A DNA stretch of 64,000 nt from Stenotrophomonas sp. SAU14A_NAIMI4_5 (GTDB lineage: Bacteria; Pseudomonadota; Gammaproteobacteria; Xanthomonadales; Xanthomonadaceae), in contig NZ_CP026003.1 in the NCBI RefSeq assembly GCF_003086795.1, forward strand, positions 3,336,579 through 3,400,578, written 5' to 3'. Position numbers and translations under genes: made by a program. Below the pieces are notes generated by a model that saw nothing but the letters and a program-made list of their open reading frames with translations, was not told where the DNA came from and made no database searches. Position 1 is the first letter of the stretch; each line of letters opens with the position of its first letter. Shown here in pieces: positions 10,214 to 18,855 of this stretch.

Positions 10214-12687
10214 GCATCGTTCTTCCCTTCCTCGCCCTGCTGCTGGCAGGCGCGTTCGTCGCCTACCACCGCATGCGCCTGCTGACCTGGACGCTGATCA
10301 GCCTGGCCCTGCTGGTCGTCTGCTGGTTCGTGCCGTACGTCAACCAGACCGCCACGATCGTTGCTGCCGCCGTGCTGGCGGTGATCGCCGTGCCGCTGCT
10401 GCTGCCGTTCATCCGCAAGCCGCTGCTGACCGGCCCGATGATGAAGGTGTTCCGCAAGGTGCTGCCGCCGCTCTCGCAGACCGAACGCATCGCGCTGGAA
10501 ACCGGCTCGGTCGGTTTCGAAGGCGAGCTGTTCACCGGCGACCCGGACTGGAACATCCTGCTGAACTACCCCAAGCCGCAGCTGACCGCTGAAGAACAGG
10601 CCTTCCTCGATGGCCCGGTCGAAGAGCTGTGCACGATGGTCAACGACTGGGAAATCACCCACGTCCATGCCGACCTGCCGCCGGAGCTGTGGGCCTTCAT
10701 CAAGAAGAACAAGTTCTTCGGCATGATCATCCCGAAGGAATACGGCGGCCTCGGCTTCTCTGCGCTGGCCCACCACAAGGTCATCCAGAAGCTGGCCTCG
10801 GTGTCCTCGGTGGTCAGCTCCACCGTCGGCGTACCGAACTCGCTGGGCCCGGGTGAGCTGCTGGTGCATTACGGCACCCAGGAACAGAAGGACCAGTACC
10901 TGCCGCGCTTGGCCGATGGCCGCGAAGTGCCCTGCTTCGGCCTGACCGGTCCGTTCGCCGGTTCCGACGCCACCTCGATTCCCGATTACGGCGTCGTCTG
11001 CAAGGGCGAGTGGAACGGCGAGCAGGTGCTCGGCGTCAAGCTGACCTTCGACAAGCGCTACATCACCCTGGCCCCGGTCGCCTCGCTGATCGGTCTGGCC
11101 TTCCGCATGTACGACCCGGATGGCCTGATCGGTGAGACCCGCGACATCGGCATCACCCTGGGCCTGCTGCCGCGCGATACCGCCGGCGTGGAGATCGGCC
11201 GTCGCCACTTCCCGCTGAACTCGACCTTCCAGAACGGTCCGATCAAGGGCAAGGATGTGTTCATCCCGCTGACCCAGCTGATCGGTGGCGCTGCGATGGC
11301 CGGCAAGGGCTGGAACATGCTCAACGAGTGCCTGGCCGTGGGCCGCTCGATCACCCTGCCCTCCACCGCCAGTGGCGGTGCCAAGGCCGGCGCAGCAGTC
11401 ACCGGTGCCTACGCACGCATCCGCAAGCAGTTCGGCCTGTCGGTCGGCCGCTTCGAGGGCGTGGAAGAAGCGCTGGCCCGCATCGGCGGCAAGGCCTACA
11501 AGATCAGCGCGCTGTCGCAGGCCACCGCCGCTGCGGTCGACCGTGGCGACGTGCCGTCGGTGCCGTCGGCCATCGCCAAGTACCACTGCACCAGCATGAG
11601 CCGTGAAGTGATCTCGGACATGATGGACGTCATCGGCGGCAAGGGCATCATCCTCGGGCCGCGCAACTTCGCCGGCCGCAGCTGGCAGGCCGCGCCGATC
11701 GCGATCACCGTGGAAGGCGCCAACATCATGACCCGCAGCCTGCTGATCTTCGGCCAGGGTGCGATCCTCTGCCACCCGTGGGTGCTGAAGGAAATGAAGG
11801 CCGCGCAGGATCCCGACACCCGTGCCGGCCTGCAGGACTTCGACCGCAGCCTGTTCGGCCACATCCGCTTCGGCATCTCCAATGCCGTGCGTTCGTTCTG
11901 GTTCGGCCTGACCGGTGCACGCTTCGGTGCCGCCCCGGGCGACGCCTACACCCGCCGCTACTTCCGCAAGCTCGACCGCTACTCGGCCAACCTGGCGCTG
12001 ATGGCCGACATCTCGATGATGACCCTCGGCGGCAAGCTGAAGTTCAAGGAATCGCTGTCCGGCCGCCTGGGCGACGTGCTGAGCCATGTCTACATGACCA
12101 GCGCCATGCTCAAGCGCTACCACGACGAAGGCGCGCCGCAGGCCGACCAGCCGCTGCTGGCGTGGGCCTTCCATGACAGCGTGCACAAGATCGAAGAGTC
12201 GCTGTCGGCGGCCCTGCGCAACTTCCCGATCCGTCCGATCGGCTGGCTGATGTGGGCGCTGATCTTCCCGCTGGGCCGTCGTGCCGAAGCCCCGGGCGAC
12301 CGCCTGAGCCGCCGCGTCGCTGCCCTGCTGATGGCGCCGAACGAAGCCCGCGACCGCCTGGCCAGTGGCGTGTTCCTGACCCCGTGCGAGAACAACCCGG
12401 GTGGCCGCATCAACAGCTACCTGAGCAAGGCGATCATGGCCGAGCCGGTGGAGCGCAAGTTCCTGAAGGCGCTGAAGAGCAAGGGCATCGAGGCGCTGGA
12501 CTTCAAGGCGCAGCTGGACGAGGCCGTGGCCGAAGGCGTGATCACCCAGGACGAGCGCAGCCTGCTGGAAGAACTGCGCACGCTGACGCTGGACACCATC
12601 ACCGTGGACGACTTCGACACCCACGAGCTGCGCGCGGCCAGCTACTACGACCGCCAGCACAAGGACCCGCATTCGCAGGCAGCGTGA
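10210..12687 (+). CDS. fadE: Acyl-CoA dehydrogenase, FadE type
   Basis: 825 residues, close to E. coli FadE. Two N-terminal membrane helices (residues 3-17 and 26-42, LLTWTLISLALLVVCWFV) precede the acyl-CoA dehydrogenase core (PKEYGGLGFSALAHHKVIQ, CFGLTGPFAGSDA, GITLGLLPRDTAGVEIGRRH, VEGANIMTRSLLIFGQGA) and a C-terminal DUF1974-type region. It catalyses the first step of beta-oxidation, with electrons passed to the respiratory chain, at the inner membrane. It is translationally coupled to the preceding hydrolase and probably under control of the TetR protein encoded divergently. Confidence 0.95.
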   Translation: MSIVLPFLALLLAGAFVAYHRMRLLTWTLISLALLVVCWFVPYVNQTATIVAAAVLAVIAVPLLLPFIRKPLLTGPMMKVFRKVLPPLSQTERIALETGSVGFEGELFTGDPDWNILLNYPKPQLTAEEQAFLDGPVEELCTMVNDWEITHVHADLPPELWAFIKKNKFFGMIIPKEYGGLGFSALAHHKVIQKLASVSSVVSSTVGVPNSLGPGELLVHYGTQEQKDQYLPRLADGREVPCFGLTGPFAGSDATSIPDYGVVCKGEWNGEQVLGVKLTFDKRYITLAPVASLIGLAFRMYDPDGLIGETRDIGITLGLLPRDTAGVEIGRRHFPLNSTFQNGPIKGKDVFIPLTQLIGGAAMAGKGWNMLNECLAVGRSITLPSTASGGAKAGAAVTGAYARIRKQFGLSVGRFEGVEEALARIGGKAYKISALSQATAAAVDRGDVPSVPSAIAKYHCTSMSREVISDMMDVIGGKGIILGPRNFAGRSWQAAPIAITVEGANIMTRSLLIFGQGAILCHPWVLKEMKAAQDPDTRAGLQDFDRSLFGHIRFGISNAVRSFWFGLTGARFGAAPGDAYTRRYFRKLDRYSANLALMADISMMTLGGKLKFKESLSGRLGDVLSHVYMTSAMLKRYHDEGAPQADQPLLAWAFHDSVHKIEESLSAALRNFPIRPIGWLMWALIFPLGRRAEAPGDRLSRRVAALLMAPNEARDRLASGVFLTPCENNPGGRINSYLSKAIMAEPVERKFLKALKSKGIEALDFKAQLDEAVAEGVITQDERSLLEELRTLTLDTITVDDFDTHELRAASYYDRQHKDPHSQAA

Positions 12688-12710
12688 TCGCCTGCGTCAA
12701 GCGCACACGG

Positions 12711-12740
12711 AAACGGCGGGCCTCGGCCCGCCGTTTTTGT
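12711..12740 (+). terminator. Rho-independent terminator of fadE
   Basis: AACGGCGGGC-CTCG-GCCCGCCGTT followed by TTTGTTT, 24 bp after the fadE stop. Confidence 0.9.
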
Positions 12741-12750
12741 TTGCATGGTG

Positions 12751-12809
12751 CGGAGCCACGCATGGCGTGGCACTACTACCGCAGTAGAGCCACCCCATGG
12801 GTGGATGCG
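12751..12809. repeat. Head-to-head pair of SMAG-type palindromes
   Basis: A reverse copy (12751-12776, ending CACTAC) faces a forward copy (12784-12809, starting GTAGAGCCACCCC). The stems are GCCACGC/GCGTGGC and CCACCC/GGGTGG. It lies between convergent genes, fadE and the DUF1304 gene. Confidence 0.8.
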
Positions 12810-12827
12810 CGCAGCGCCAACGGGCAA

Positions 12828-13184
12828 TCACGCCGGCACGAACCACCACGCCACCGCCGCCAGCACGGCCGGCACCGCCTGGATGAAGAAGATCCGCTTG
12901 TTGACGCTCCACGCGCCGTAGCAGCCGGCCACGATCACGCAGCCCAGCGAGAAGTTCACCAGCATCGGCAGGTGGTCGAACAGGCCCCAGAACAGGCCCG
13001 CAGCGAGGAAGCCGTTGTACAGGCCCTGGTTGGCCGCCAGCACGCGGGTGATCTCGGCCTTCTCCGGCGTGTTGCGGAACGTCTTCAGGCCCAGCGGGCG
13101 GGTCCACAGGAACATCTCCAGCACCAGGAAGTAGACGTGCAGCAGTGCGACCAGCAGGGTCAGGGCGAGTGCGATCCAGTACAT
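12828..13184 (-). CDS. DUF1304 family small membrane protein
   Basis: 118 residues with four predicted membrane helices (LALTLLVALLHVYFLVLEMF, LYNGFLAAGLFWGLF, MLVNFSLGCVIVAGCYGAW, IFFIQAVPAVLAAVAWWFV). The patterns HVYFLVLEMFLW, NTPEKAEITRVLAANQGLYN and the length are those of DUF1304. The biochemical role of this family is unknown. It lies downstream of a nucleotide-carrier-like MFS gene on the same strand, with a 78-bp gap that holds a repeat hairpin, so co-transcription is uncertain. Confidence 0.85.
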   Translation of the reverse strand: MYWIALALTLLVALLHVYFLVLEMFLWTRPLGLKTFRNTPEKAEITRVLAANQGLYNGFLAAGLFWGLFDHLPMLVNFSLGCVIVAGCYGAWSVNKRIFFIQAVPAVLAAVAWWFVPA

Positions 13185-13216
13185 GCAGGGTTCCTTGGGT
13201 AGGTTGATGGGGTGAT

Positions 13217-13255
13217 GGGGTCAGAGCCCTCTCCATGGGAGAGGGATCCGACCCC
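13217..13255. repeat. GGGGTCGGAGCC-type hairpin repeat
   Basis: A 39-bp imperfect palindrome that starts GGGGTCAGAGCCCTCTCC and ends GGATCCGACCCC, with stem CCCTCTCC/GGGAGAGGG. Related copies lie at 21602-21640 and 55504-55544. It lies between the MFS gene stop and the DUF1304 gene start. Confidence 0.75.
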
Positions 13256-13262
13256 GCGCGGC

Positions 13263-14591
13263 TCAGCGGTCGCGCGGCAGCTTCTTCTCTTCGCGCAGCA
13301 CGCCGAACGCGGCCAGCGTCATGCACGCGGCCACCAGCATGCCGCCGGCGAACACCACATGCGAGCCGAACAGCGACAGCCCCTTGTGCACCCAGGTGAA
13401 GCTCAGGTCGGCGCCGCGGTAGACCACGGTGTCGATGGCCGCGCCGGCCTTGTAGCGCCACTGGCGGTCCACGCGGGTGTAGATGGTCTCGCGGGCCGGC
13501 TTGAACAGCGAGAACTCGCTGGCCCGGGTCAGCACCTGCACCACCGCCACCATCATCGGCAGCGGCGAGGCGGCCAGCACCGAGAAGCCGAGCAGGATGG
13601 CGAAGGCCGGTATCAGCAGCGCCGGCGCGATGCCGTGGCGCGACAGCAGCCAGCGGGTCAGGCTGAGCTGCAGCAGCAGGGTCAGCGCGTTCACCGCCAG
13701 GTCGATGCGCGAGAAGAACGCGGTGCTGGCCGCCGGATCGCTGAAGGCCGCCCGCACGATGCTGGCCTGCTGGTTGTACAGCATCGTGCCCACGCCCACG
13801 CCGAACACCACCAGGATCGCCAGCCAGCGCAGCAGCGGCTCGCGCACGATCAGCTTGAGGCCGTCGAGCACGCTGCCGCCCATCGGCTTCTCGCCGGACA
13901 CCAGCTGCTGCTCGCGCTCGCGCAGCACCGCCCAGTGCCGCAGCCGCCAGATGCAGAACAGGCAGACCACCAGGAAGCCGGCCGAGACCAGCATCAGGTT
14001 GGCGATGCCCACGCGCTGCACCAGCGCGCTGGTGAGGACCGGGCCGAGGAAGGCACCGACCGTGCCGGCCGCGCCGATGTAGCCGTAGTACGCGCGTGCC
14101 TGCACGTTGCTGAAGACATCGGCCATGAAGCTCCAGAACACAGCCACCGCGAACAGGTTGAAGACCATCACCCAGAGGAAGAAGGCCATGCCCCGCCCCG
14201 GCACGCCGCTGTCGAACAGCACGTAGAACACCAGCAGGGTGGCGATGAAGAAGCCATACACCACCGGCAGGAACACCCGCCGCGGGAAGCGGCTGACCAG
14301 CCAGCCATAGACCGGCTGCAGCACCAGCATGATCACGAACACGCAGGTGAACAGGAACTGCAGGACGAAGTCCTTCAGGGCGATGCCGTGGCTGGCGAAC
14401 CAGCCGATCAGCAGCGGCGGGAACACCGTCTCCAGATCGGACGAGGCGGCCATCGCCTCGCGCACCGGGCGCAGCACGTAGTAGCCGCTGAGCAGGCAGA
14501 AGAAATACAGGAACGACCACCACAGCGCCGGCGATTCGCGCAACGCCGCCACAAGCCCACGCAGCGGCCCCTTGCCAGTGGCCGCGCTCAC
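13263..14591 (-). CDS. MFS-type carrier related to ATP/ADP (NTP/NDP) exchange transporters
   Basis: 442 residues with about twelve membrane helices. The marks of the COG3202/Npt1-like group are visible: YYVLRPVREAMAASSDLETV near residues 37-57 and, in the second half, FKPARETIYTRVDRQWRYKA followed by IDTVVYRGADL. Characterised members swap host ATP for ADP in intracellular bacteria. Free-living Xanthomonad members have no known substrate, so the transported compound is open. The start is GTG at 14591; no better ATG precedes the first helix. Confidence 0.8.
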   Translation of the reverse strand: MSAATGKGPLRGLVAALRESPALWWSFLYFFCLLSGYYVLRPVREAMAASSDLETVFPPLLIGWFASHGIALKDFVLQFLFTCVFVIMLVLQPVYGWLVSRFPRRVFLPVVYGFFIATLLVFYVLFDSGVPGRGMAFFLWVMVFNLFAVAVFWSFMADVFSNVQARAYYGYIGAAGTVGAFLGPVLTSALVQRVGIANLMLVSAGFLVVCLFCIWRLRHWAVLREREQQLVSGEKPMGGSVLDGLKLIVREPLLRWLAILVVFGVGVGTMLYNQQASIVRAAFSDPAASTAFFSRIDLAVNALTLLLQLSLTRWLLSRHGIAPALLIPAFAILLGFSVLAASPLPMMVAVVQVLTRASEFSLFKPARETIYTRVDRQWRYKAGAAIDTVVYRGADLSFTWVHKGLSLFGSHVVFAGGMLVAACMTLAAFGVLREEKKLPRDR

Positions 14592-14814
14592 GCGGTGGCC
14601 CCGGCCGGGACGCGGCAGTTGGATGGCGGCATGGCAAGCTCCGGGGGCAGTGAAGCGCGTACGTTAGACAATGCACTGCAACATCGCCAGCAGACCGTGC
14701 GCGATGCCGCCAGGCGGGCTCATGTGGAGGGCGTCTGCGGGCCCGTCCAGACCCCCTCGCCGGGCGTCAAAAATCCAACTTTTTCAATCAGATGCGCATT
14801 CATCTTCGCTTTGT

Positions 14815-14844
14815 TTGTGCACAGGCGAAAAGCGGCGCTAGAAT
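14815..14844 (+). promoter_or_regulatory. Possible promoter of serine hydrolase gene
   Basis: TTGTGC (14815-14820), an 18-bp spacer and TAGAAT (14839-14844), 31 bp before the start codon. The -10 is good and the -35 weak. Confidence 0.4.
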
Positions 14845-14875
14845 CACAGACAGCAGTCGCGCACGGGTCCAACCG

Positions 14876-16276
14876 ATGAAAATGAACAACCTGCGTCGCC
14901 CGGTCCGGGCGGCGACCACCGGTTTGCTGGGCATGTTGATGCCCGTGGCCTTGTCCACCACCGCGCAGACACCGCCGGCCCTGCCGCCGATGCCGACCAA
15001 CATCGAAACCGCCGCGGGTCCGGGCATCGCCCACACCCAGCCGGCGGCCTACCGCACCGGCCTGGTGCCGCAGGTGCAGCTGCCTGCCGCCGGCTTCAAC
15101 GTCGCCCATATCGAATCGATGGCGCAGCAGCTCACCTATGGCGAGCGCGTGCCGGGCATGGCCGTGGCCATCGTGCAGGGCGGCCGCGTGCTCAGCGCGC
15201 GTGGCTACGGCGTCACCGACGTCAACAATCCGCTGCCGGTCGACGCGCACACCGTGTTCCGCCTGGCGTCGCTGTCCAAGGCCTTTGCCGGCACCATGGC
15301 CGGCCTGCTGGTCAACGACGGCACGCTGCGCTGGGACAGCAAGGTGACCGACTACGTGCCGGGCTTCCGCCTCAACTCGCCCGAAGCCACCGACCGCCTG
15401 ACCGTGGCCGATGTGCTCAGCCACCGCGTCGGCCTGCCCTACAACGCCTACGACCGCGACATCGAAGGCAATGCCGAGTACTACTCGCTGACCCAGAAGC
15501 TGGCCAACACCAGCCTCAAGTGCCTGCCGGGCGACTGCTACGCCTACCAGAACGTGGCCTTCAGCCTGATCGGCGACGTGGTCTATGCCGCCTCGGGCAG
15601 CTTCTACGAACAATCGGTCGAGCGCCGCATCTTCAAGCCGCTGGGCATGAACGATGCCAGCCTCGGCCTGGCCGGCATCCAGGCCAGCTCGCGCTGGGCG
15701 CGTCCGCACGTGCGCAGCCGCAACGGCTGGGTGTCGCTGACGCCGAAGCCGACCTACTACCGCGTTGCTCCGGCCGCCGGCGTCAACGCCAGTGCCAGCG
15801 ACATGGCGCAGTGGCTGCTGGCCCACACCGGGCATCGCCCCGACGTGCTGCCTGCACCGCTGCTGGCCACCCTGCATTCGAGCCTGATCAACACCCCGGG
15901 CGAGATGCGCTCGGGCTGGCGCCGTGAGCGCCTGCACTCGGCCGGCTACGCGCTGGGCTGGCGCACGTTCGATTACGCCGGCCACGACGTGGTCTTCCAT
16001 GCCGGTGCGGTGCAGGGTTACCGCGGCCTGGTCGCACTGGTGCCCGAACGTGACCTCGGCATCGCCATCCTCTGGAACGGCGAAAGCGGCCTGCCCAGCG
16101 GCCTGCTGCCGACCGTGCTCGATTCGGCGCTGGGCCTGCCGGCGCAGCGCTGGCTGGACGTGGACACCGATTTCGGCAGCGACAGCCTGATGGCCGAAGG
16201 CGCGACCCCGGCGCAGCAGGACAAGCGCAAGGGCAAGGGCGCCTCGGGCAACCGCGCGGTGGCCTCGCCGCGCTGA
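14876..16276 (+). CDS. Class C beta-lactamase-related serine hydrolase
   Basis: 466 residues. An N-terminal stretch MKMNNLRRPVRAATTGLLGM... looks like a signal peptide ending around STTAQT, so the enzyme is probably periplasmic. The AmpC-like fold motifs are SLSK (Ser-x-x-Lys, in FRLASLSKAFAG), the Tyr motif YQN (YAYQNVAFSLIG) and HAG (FHAGAVQGYRG) in place of KTG. Such proteins are esterases, D-aminopeptidases or peptidoglycan hydrolases more often than true beta-lactamases. The start at 14876 is favoured over 14792, because the longer form runs through a promoter-like sequence and lacks a signal peptide. Confidence 0.88.
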   Translation: MKMNNLRRPVRAATTGLLGMLMPVALSTTAQTPPALPPMPTNIETAAGPGIAHTQPAAYRTGLVPQVQLPAAGFNVAHIESMAQQLTYGERVPGMAVAIVQGGRVLSARGYGVTDVNNPLPVDAHTVFRLASLSKAFAGTMAGLLVNDGTLRWDSKVTDYVPGFRLNSPEATDRLTVADVLSHRVGLPYNAYDRDIEGNAEYYSLTQKLANTSLKCLPGDCYAYQNVAFSLIGDVVYAASGSFYEQSVERRIFKPLGMNDASLGLAGIQASSRWARPHVRSRNGWVSLTPKPTYYRVAPAAGVNASASDMAQWLLAHTGHRPDVLPAPLLATLHSSLINTPGEMRSGWRRERLHSAGYALGWRTFDYAGHDVVFHAGAVQGYRGLVALVPERDLGIAILWNGESGLPSGLLPTVLDSALGLPAQRWLDVDTDFGSDSLMAEGATPAQQDKRKGKGASGNRAVASPR

Positions 16277-16299
16277 GCGCGGCAGCCTGCCGGTGATCG

Positions 16300-16367
16300 G
16301 TAGAGTCGACTGTCAGTCGACTCCGCGGGGCCGGATCGAAAAGCAGTCGACTGGCAGTCGACTCTAC
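16300..16367. repeat. Head-to-head pair of SMAG palindromes
   Basis: A forward copy 16300-16324 (GTAGAGTCGACTGTCAGTCG...) and a reverse copy 16344-16367 (ending CGACTCTAC), between convergent genes. Confidence 0.9.
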
Positions 16368-16392
16368 CCACGGCGGTGAAGCAGACGCAGGC

Positions 16393-17152
16393 TCAGTGCG
16401 CGAAGTAGTGCATGCCGCCATCCACCGGGATCACCGCGCCGGTGATATAGCCGGCCAGCGGCGACGCCAGGAACGCCACCAGCGGTGCGACCTCCTCCGG
16501 TTCGCCGAAGCGCCCGATCGGAATGTTGCGCTCGATGAACGCGCGTCGGCTTTCCTCGGTGGGATGCAGCCGGCCGAGGATCTGCGCGCTGTTGATCCGG
16601 CCCGGCGCGATCGTGTTGACCGTCACGCCCTGCGCCGCCACCTCCGATGACAGGCCCTTGCTCCACAGGTGCAGCGCGGCCTTCGCCGCCGTGGCGGCAT
16701 TCACCGCACGCGGCTCCATCGAACCGCTGAAGTTGATCACCCGCCCCCAGCCCTGCGCCTGCATGCCGGGCAACCAGCGCCTGGGTCAGCCGTCGCGACG
16801 CGGAGAAGTTCAGCGCCATCGCTTCGTCCCATACGTCATCAGCAGCGTCGACAGAGGTCGGCCGCGAGCCACCCGCGGCATTGACCAGGATGTCCACGCG
16901 CTGCAGCGCGTCCTGCGCCCCGGCGGCGATACGCGCCAGCTGCGCGGCGTCGGTGAGGTCACCCGGCAGGATCAGCGGCGCGGCTGCACCGCTGGCTGCG
17001 ATCTCCGCTGCCAGCGACTGCAGCGGCTCCAGCCGTCGCGCGTTGATCGCAATGCGTACGCCGAGCGCCGCCAGCTGCCGCGCAACCGCCGCGCCGATGC
17101 CGCTGCCCGCGCCGGTCACCAGTGCGGTACGTCCTTCAAGACTCAGATCCAT
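16393..17152 (-). pseudogene. Short-chain dehydrogenase/reductase, frameshifted
   Basis: The N-terminal half (MDLSLEGRTALVTGAGSGIG, with TGAGSGIG and NAAGG motifs) reads in one frame from 17152, and the C-terminal half ([18 protein letters not shown] to GGMHYFAH, stop at 16393) in another. The frames meet at about 16772-16778. Removing one G from CTGGTTGCCC restores an ordinary SDR of about 252 residues, so this is a one-base insertion (or a sequencing error). The active-site Tyr of the YxxxK motif is also absent: the sequence reads [10 protein letters not shown]. Thus the intact parent may already have been an atypical SDR. GGAG lies upstream of ATG 17152. It faces a LysR gene that probably regulated it. 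Confidence 0.8.
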
Positions 17153-17204
17153 GGTGTTCTCCGTCATGCGTGGCCGGTACATCCGGCCCGTGCAGCGCAT
17201 GCTC

Positions 17205-17227
17205 TTTGATCACCCCTGATTGATAAA
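17205..17227. promoter_or_regulatory. Possible LysR binding site
   Basis: Imperfect inverted repeat TTTGATCA-N7-TTGATAAA midway between the divergent SDR and LysR genes. Position and AT content suit a LysR box. The match is only 6 of 8. Confidence 0.35.
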
Positions 17228-17266
17228 CTCCGCGCAGGTTTCAGCATTCAGAACCCGGAGTGTCAG

Positions 17267-18160
17267 ATGAACCTGCTGGAGAGCATGCAGGTCTACGTGC
17301 TGATCGTGGACAAGGGCAGCCTCAGCGCTGCGGCCGCGGCGATGGACATCTCGGCGACGATGGCCGGCAAGCACCTGCGTGCACTGGAAGCGCGCCTGGG
17401 CATGCAGCTGCTGAGCCGCACCACGCGCCGCCAGCACCTGACGCCGTTCGGCGAGGACTACTACGCCCGCTGCAAGGACATCCTGCGGCTGGTGGAAGAG
17501 ACCGATGCGCAGGCCGCCCACCAGCAGATGGCGCCGGCCGGCACGCTGCGCATCAGCGCACCGGTGATCTTCGGCACGCATGCGCTGGTGCCTGCCCTGG
17601 CCGAGTACATGCAGCGCCATCCGCAGGTGCGGGTGGAGGCGAGCCTGAGCGACCGCGTGGTCGACCTGGCCGAGGAAGGTTTCGAAGCCGCGCTGCGCAT
17701 CGGCACCCTGGCCGACAGCGATGCGCTGGTGGCACGCCCACTGACGCCCTACCGGTTGATGATGTGTGCCGCGCCGTCCTACCTCGCCCGCCACGGCACG
17801 CCGCGCACGCTCGCCGAACTGGCGTCGCACCAGTGCCTCTCGTTCGAACCCCGCGCGCTGGCGCAGTGGCTGCAGGACGAGGCTGGCGATCTCGAGCGTA
17901 TCGCCGCTGCGCGCCTGCAGATCAACAATGGCGAAGCGCTGCGTGCGGCGGCGCTGCATGGGCTGGGCATCGTGCTGCAGTCGACCCTGCTGCTGGCCGC
18001 GGACGTGGCCGCCGGGCGGCTGGTGCAGCTGTTCCCGCAGCACGGCCAGGCCGGTCGGCCGATGCACGTGGTGTACGCGCACGATCGCTACCGCTCCACC
18101 CGCCTGCGCAGCTTCCTGGATTTCCTGGTGGAGCGGTTCCCACCAACACCGCACGGGTAG
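17267..18160 (+). CDS. LysR family transcriptional regulator
   Basis: 297 residues. An N-terminal winged HTH (residues ~3-62: VDKGSLSAAAAAMDISATMA, LEARLGMQLLSRTTRRQHLT) and a periplasmic-binding-like effector domain (GTLRISAPVIFGTHALVPAL, VDLAEEGFEAALRIG, GLGIVLQSTL) of the CrgA/AaeR-like LysR subgroup. It is divergent from a frameshifted SDR gene 114 bp away, its likely target. CGGAG precedes the start. The stop codon TAG is formed by the first bases of a SMAG palindrome. Confidence 0.93.
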   Translation: MNLLESMQVYVLIVDKGSLSAAAAAMDISATMAGKHLRALEARLGMQLLSRTTRRQHLTPFGEDYYARCKDILRLVEETDAQAAHQQMAPAGTLRISAPVIFGTHALVPALAEYMQRHPQVRVEASLSDRVVDLAEEGFEAALRIGTLADSDALVARPLTPYRLMMCAAPSYLARHGTPRTLAELASHQCLSFEPRALAQWLQDEAGDLERIAAARLQINNGEALRAAALHGLGIVLQSTLLLAADVAAGRLVQLFPQHGQAGRPMHVVYAHDRYRSTRLRSFLDFLVERFPPTPHG

Positions 18161-18248
18161 AGTCGAGCTTGCTCGACTGCCGGAAAATCAGTCGAGCAAG
18201 CTCGACTCTACAGGGGCGGTGAAGCAGTCGAGCATGGCTCGACTCTAC
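18157..18248. repeat. Three SMAG palindromes
   Basis: A forward copy 18157-18181 (GTAGAGTCGAGCTTGCTCG...) and reverse copies 18189-18211 and 18225-18248 (both ending CTCGACTCTAC). The first overlaps the stop codon of the LysR gene. Confidence 0.9.
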
Positions 18249-18269
18249 AGTCCGGTCCGCGGTCGCCCA

Positions 18270-18316
18270 TAAAAAAACCCCCTCCCCGCTGGGCAGCCAG
18301 GGAAGGGGGTTTCAGG
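18270..18316 (-). terminator. Rho-independent terminator of the H1-like gene
   Basis: Read on the minus strand: AAACCCCCTTCCC...GGGGAGGGGGTTTTTTT, 21 bp after the stop of the lysine-rich gene. Confidence 0.85.
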
Positions 18317-18336
18317 GTACGGCTATCGGGAAGTAC

Positions 18337-18855
18337 TTAGATCAGCGGCGCCGGGGTTGCCGGCAGAGCGACCGGAGCGGCCTTCTTCTTGCGGGCGGCC
18401 GGCTTGCGCTTGGCAACCTTCTTGGCAGCCTTCTTCGGGGCAGCCTTCTTGGTGGCCTTCTTCGCAGTGGCCTTCTTCGCAGTCGCCTTCTTGGCAGTCT
18501 TCTTAACTGCCTTCTTGGCGACCTTCTTCGCGGTCTTCTTTGCCGGCTTCTTGGCTACCTTCTTCGCCGCCTTCTTCACTGCCTTCTTCGCAGTGGTCTT
18601 CTTGGCGACCTTCTTGGCTACCTTCTTGACGGCCTTCTTCGCGGTCTTCTTTGCCGGCTTCTTGGCTACCTTCTTCGCCGCCTTCTTCACGGCCTTCTTC
18701 GCAGTGGTCTTCTTGGCGACCTTCTTCACGGCCTTCTTGGCGGTCGCCTTCTTCGCGACCTTCTTCACTGCCTTCTTGGCAGCGGCCTTCTTAGCGACCT
18801 TCTTCACCGCTTTCTTGGCGGCGGGCTTTTTCTTCGCAGCTTTCTTGGTTGCCAT
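18337..18855 (-). CDS. Histone H1-like lysine/alanine-rich DNA-binding protein
   Basis: 172 residues, starting MATKKAAKKKPAAKK at 18855. Almost the whole chain is built from KKAVKKVAKK/KKTAKKATAKK-type repeats, as in eukaryotic H1 tails and bacterial AlgP/HphA-like proteins. It ends with a hydrophobic tail PVALPATPAPLI. Such proteins bind DNA through charge and compact the nucleoid or modulate transcription. The gene has an internal tandem duplication: a 37-residue unit (111 bp) that starts at 18640 and 18529 is repeated with a single base change over about 88 bp. It is monocistronic, with a strong promoter 280 bp upstream and its own terminator. The upstream open frame to 19125 has no conserved character and I excluded it. 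Confidence 0.85.
   Translation of the reverse strand: MATKKAAKKKPAAKKAVKKVAKKAAAKKAVKKVAKKATAKKAVKKVAKKTTAKKAVKKAAKKVAKKPAKKTAKKAVKKVAKKVAKKTTAKKAVKKAAKKVAKKPAKKTAKKVAKKAVKKTAKKATAKKATAKKATKKAAPKKAAKKVAKRKPAARKKKAAPVALPATPAPLI

Noticed and set aside
12697..14879. Long open frames overlapping the MFS and DUF1304 genes on both strands (up to 659 codons)
   Set aside because: They read His/Arg/Gln- or Arg/Ala-rich nonsense, while the chosen frames show membrane helices and family signatures.
14876..16276. Chromosomal AmpC beta-lactamase
   Set aside because: The third motif is HAG rather than KTG, and the chain is longer than AmpC. A general serine hydrolase is the safer call.
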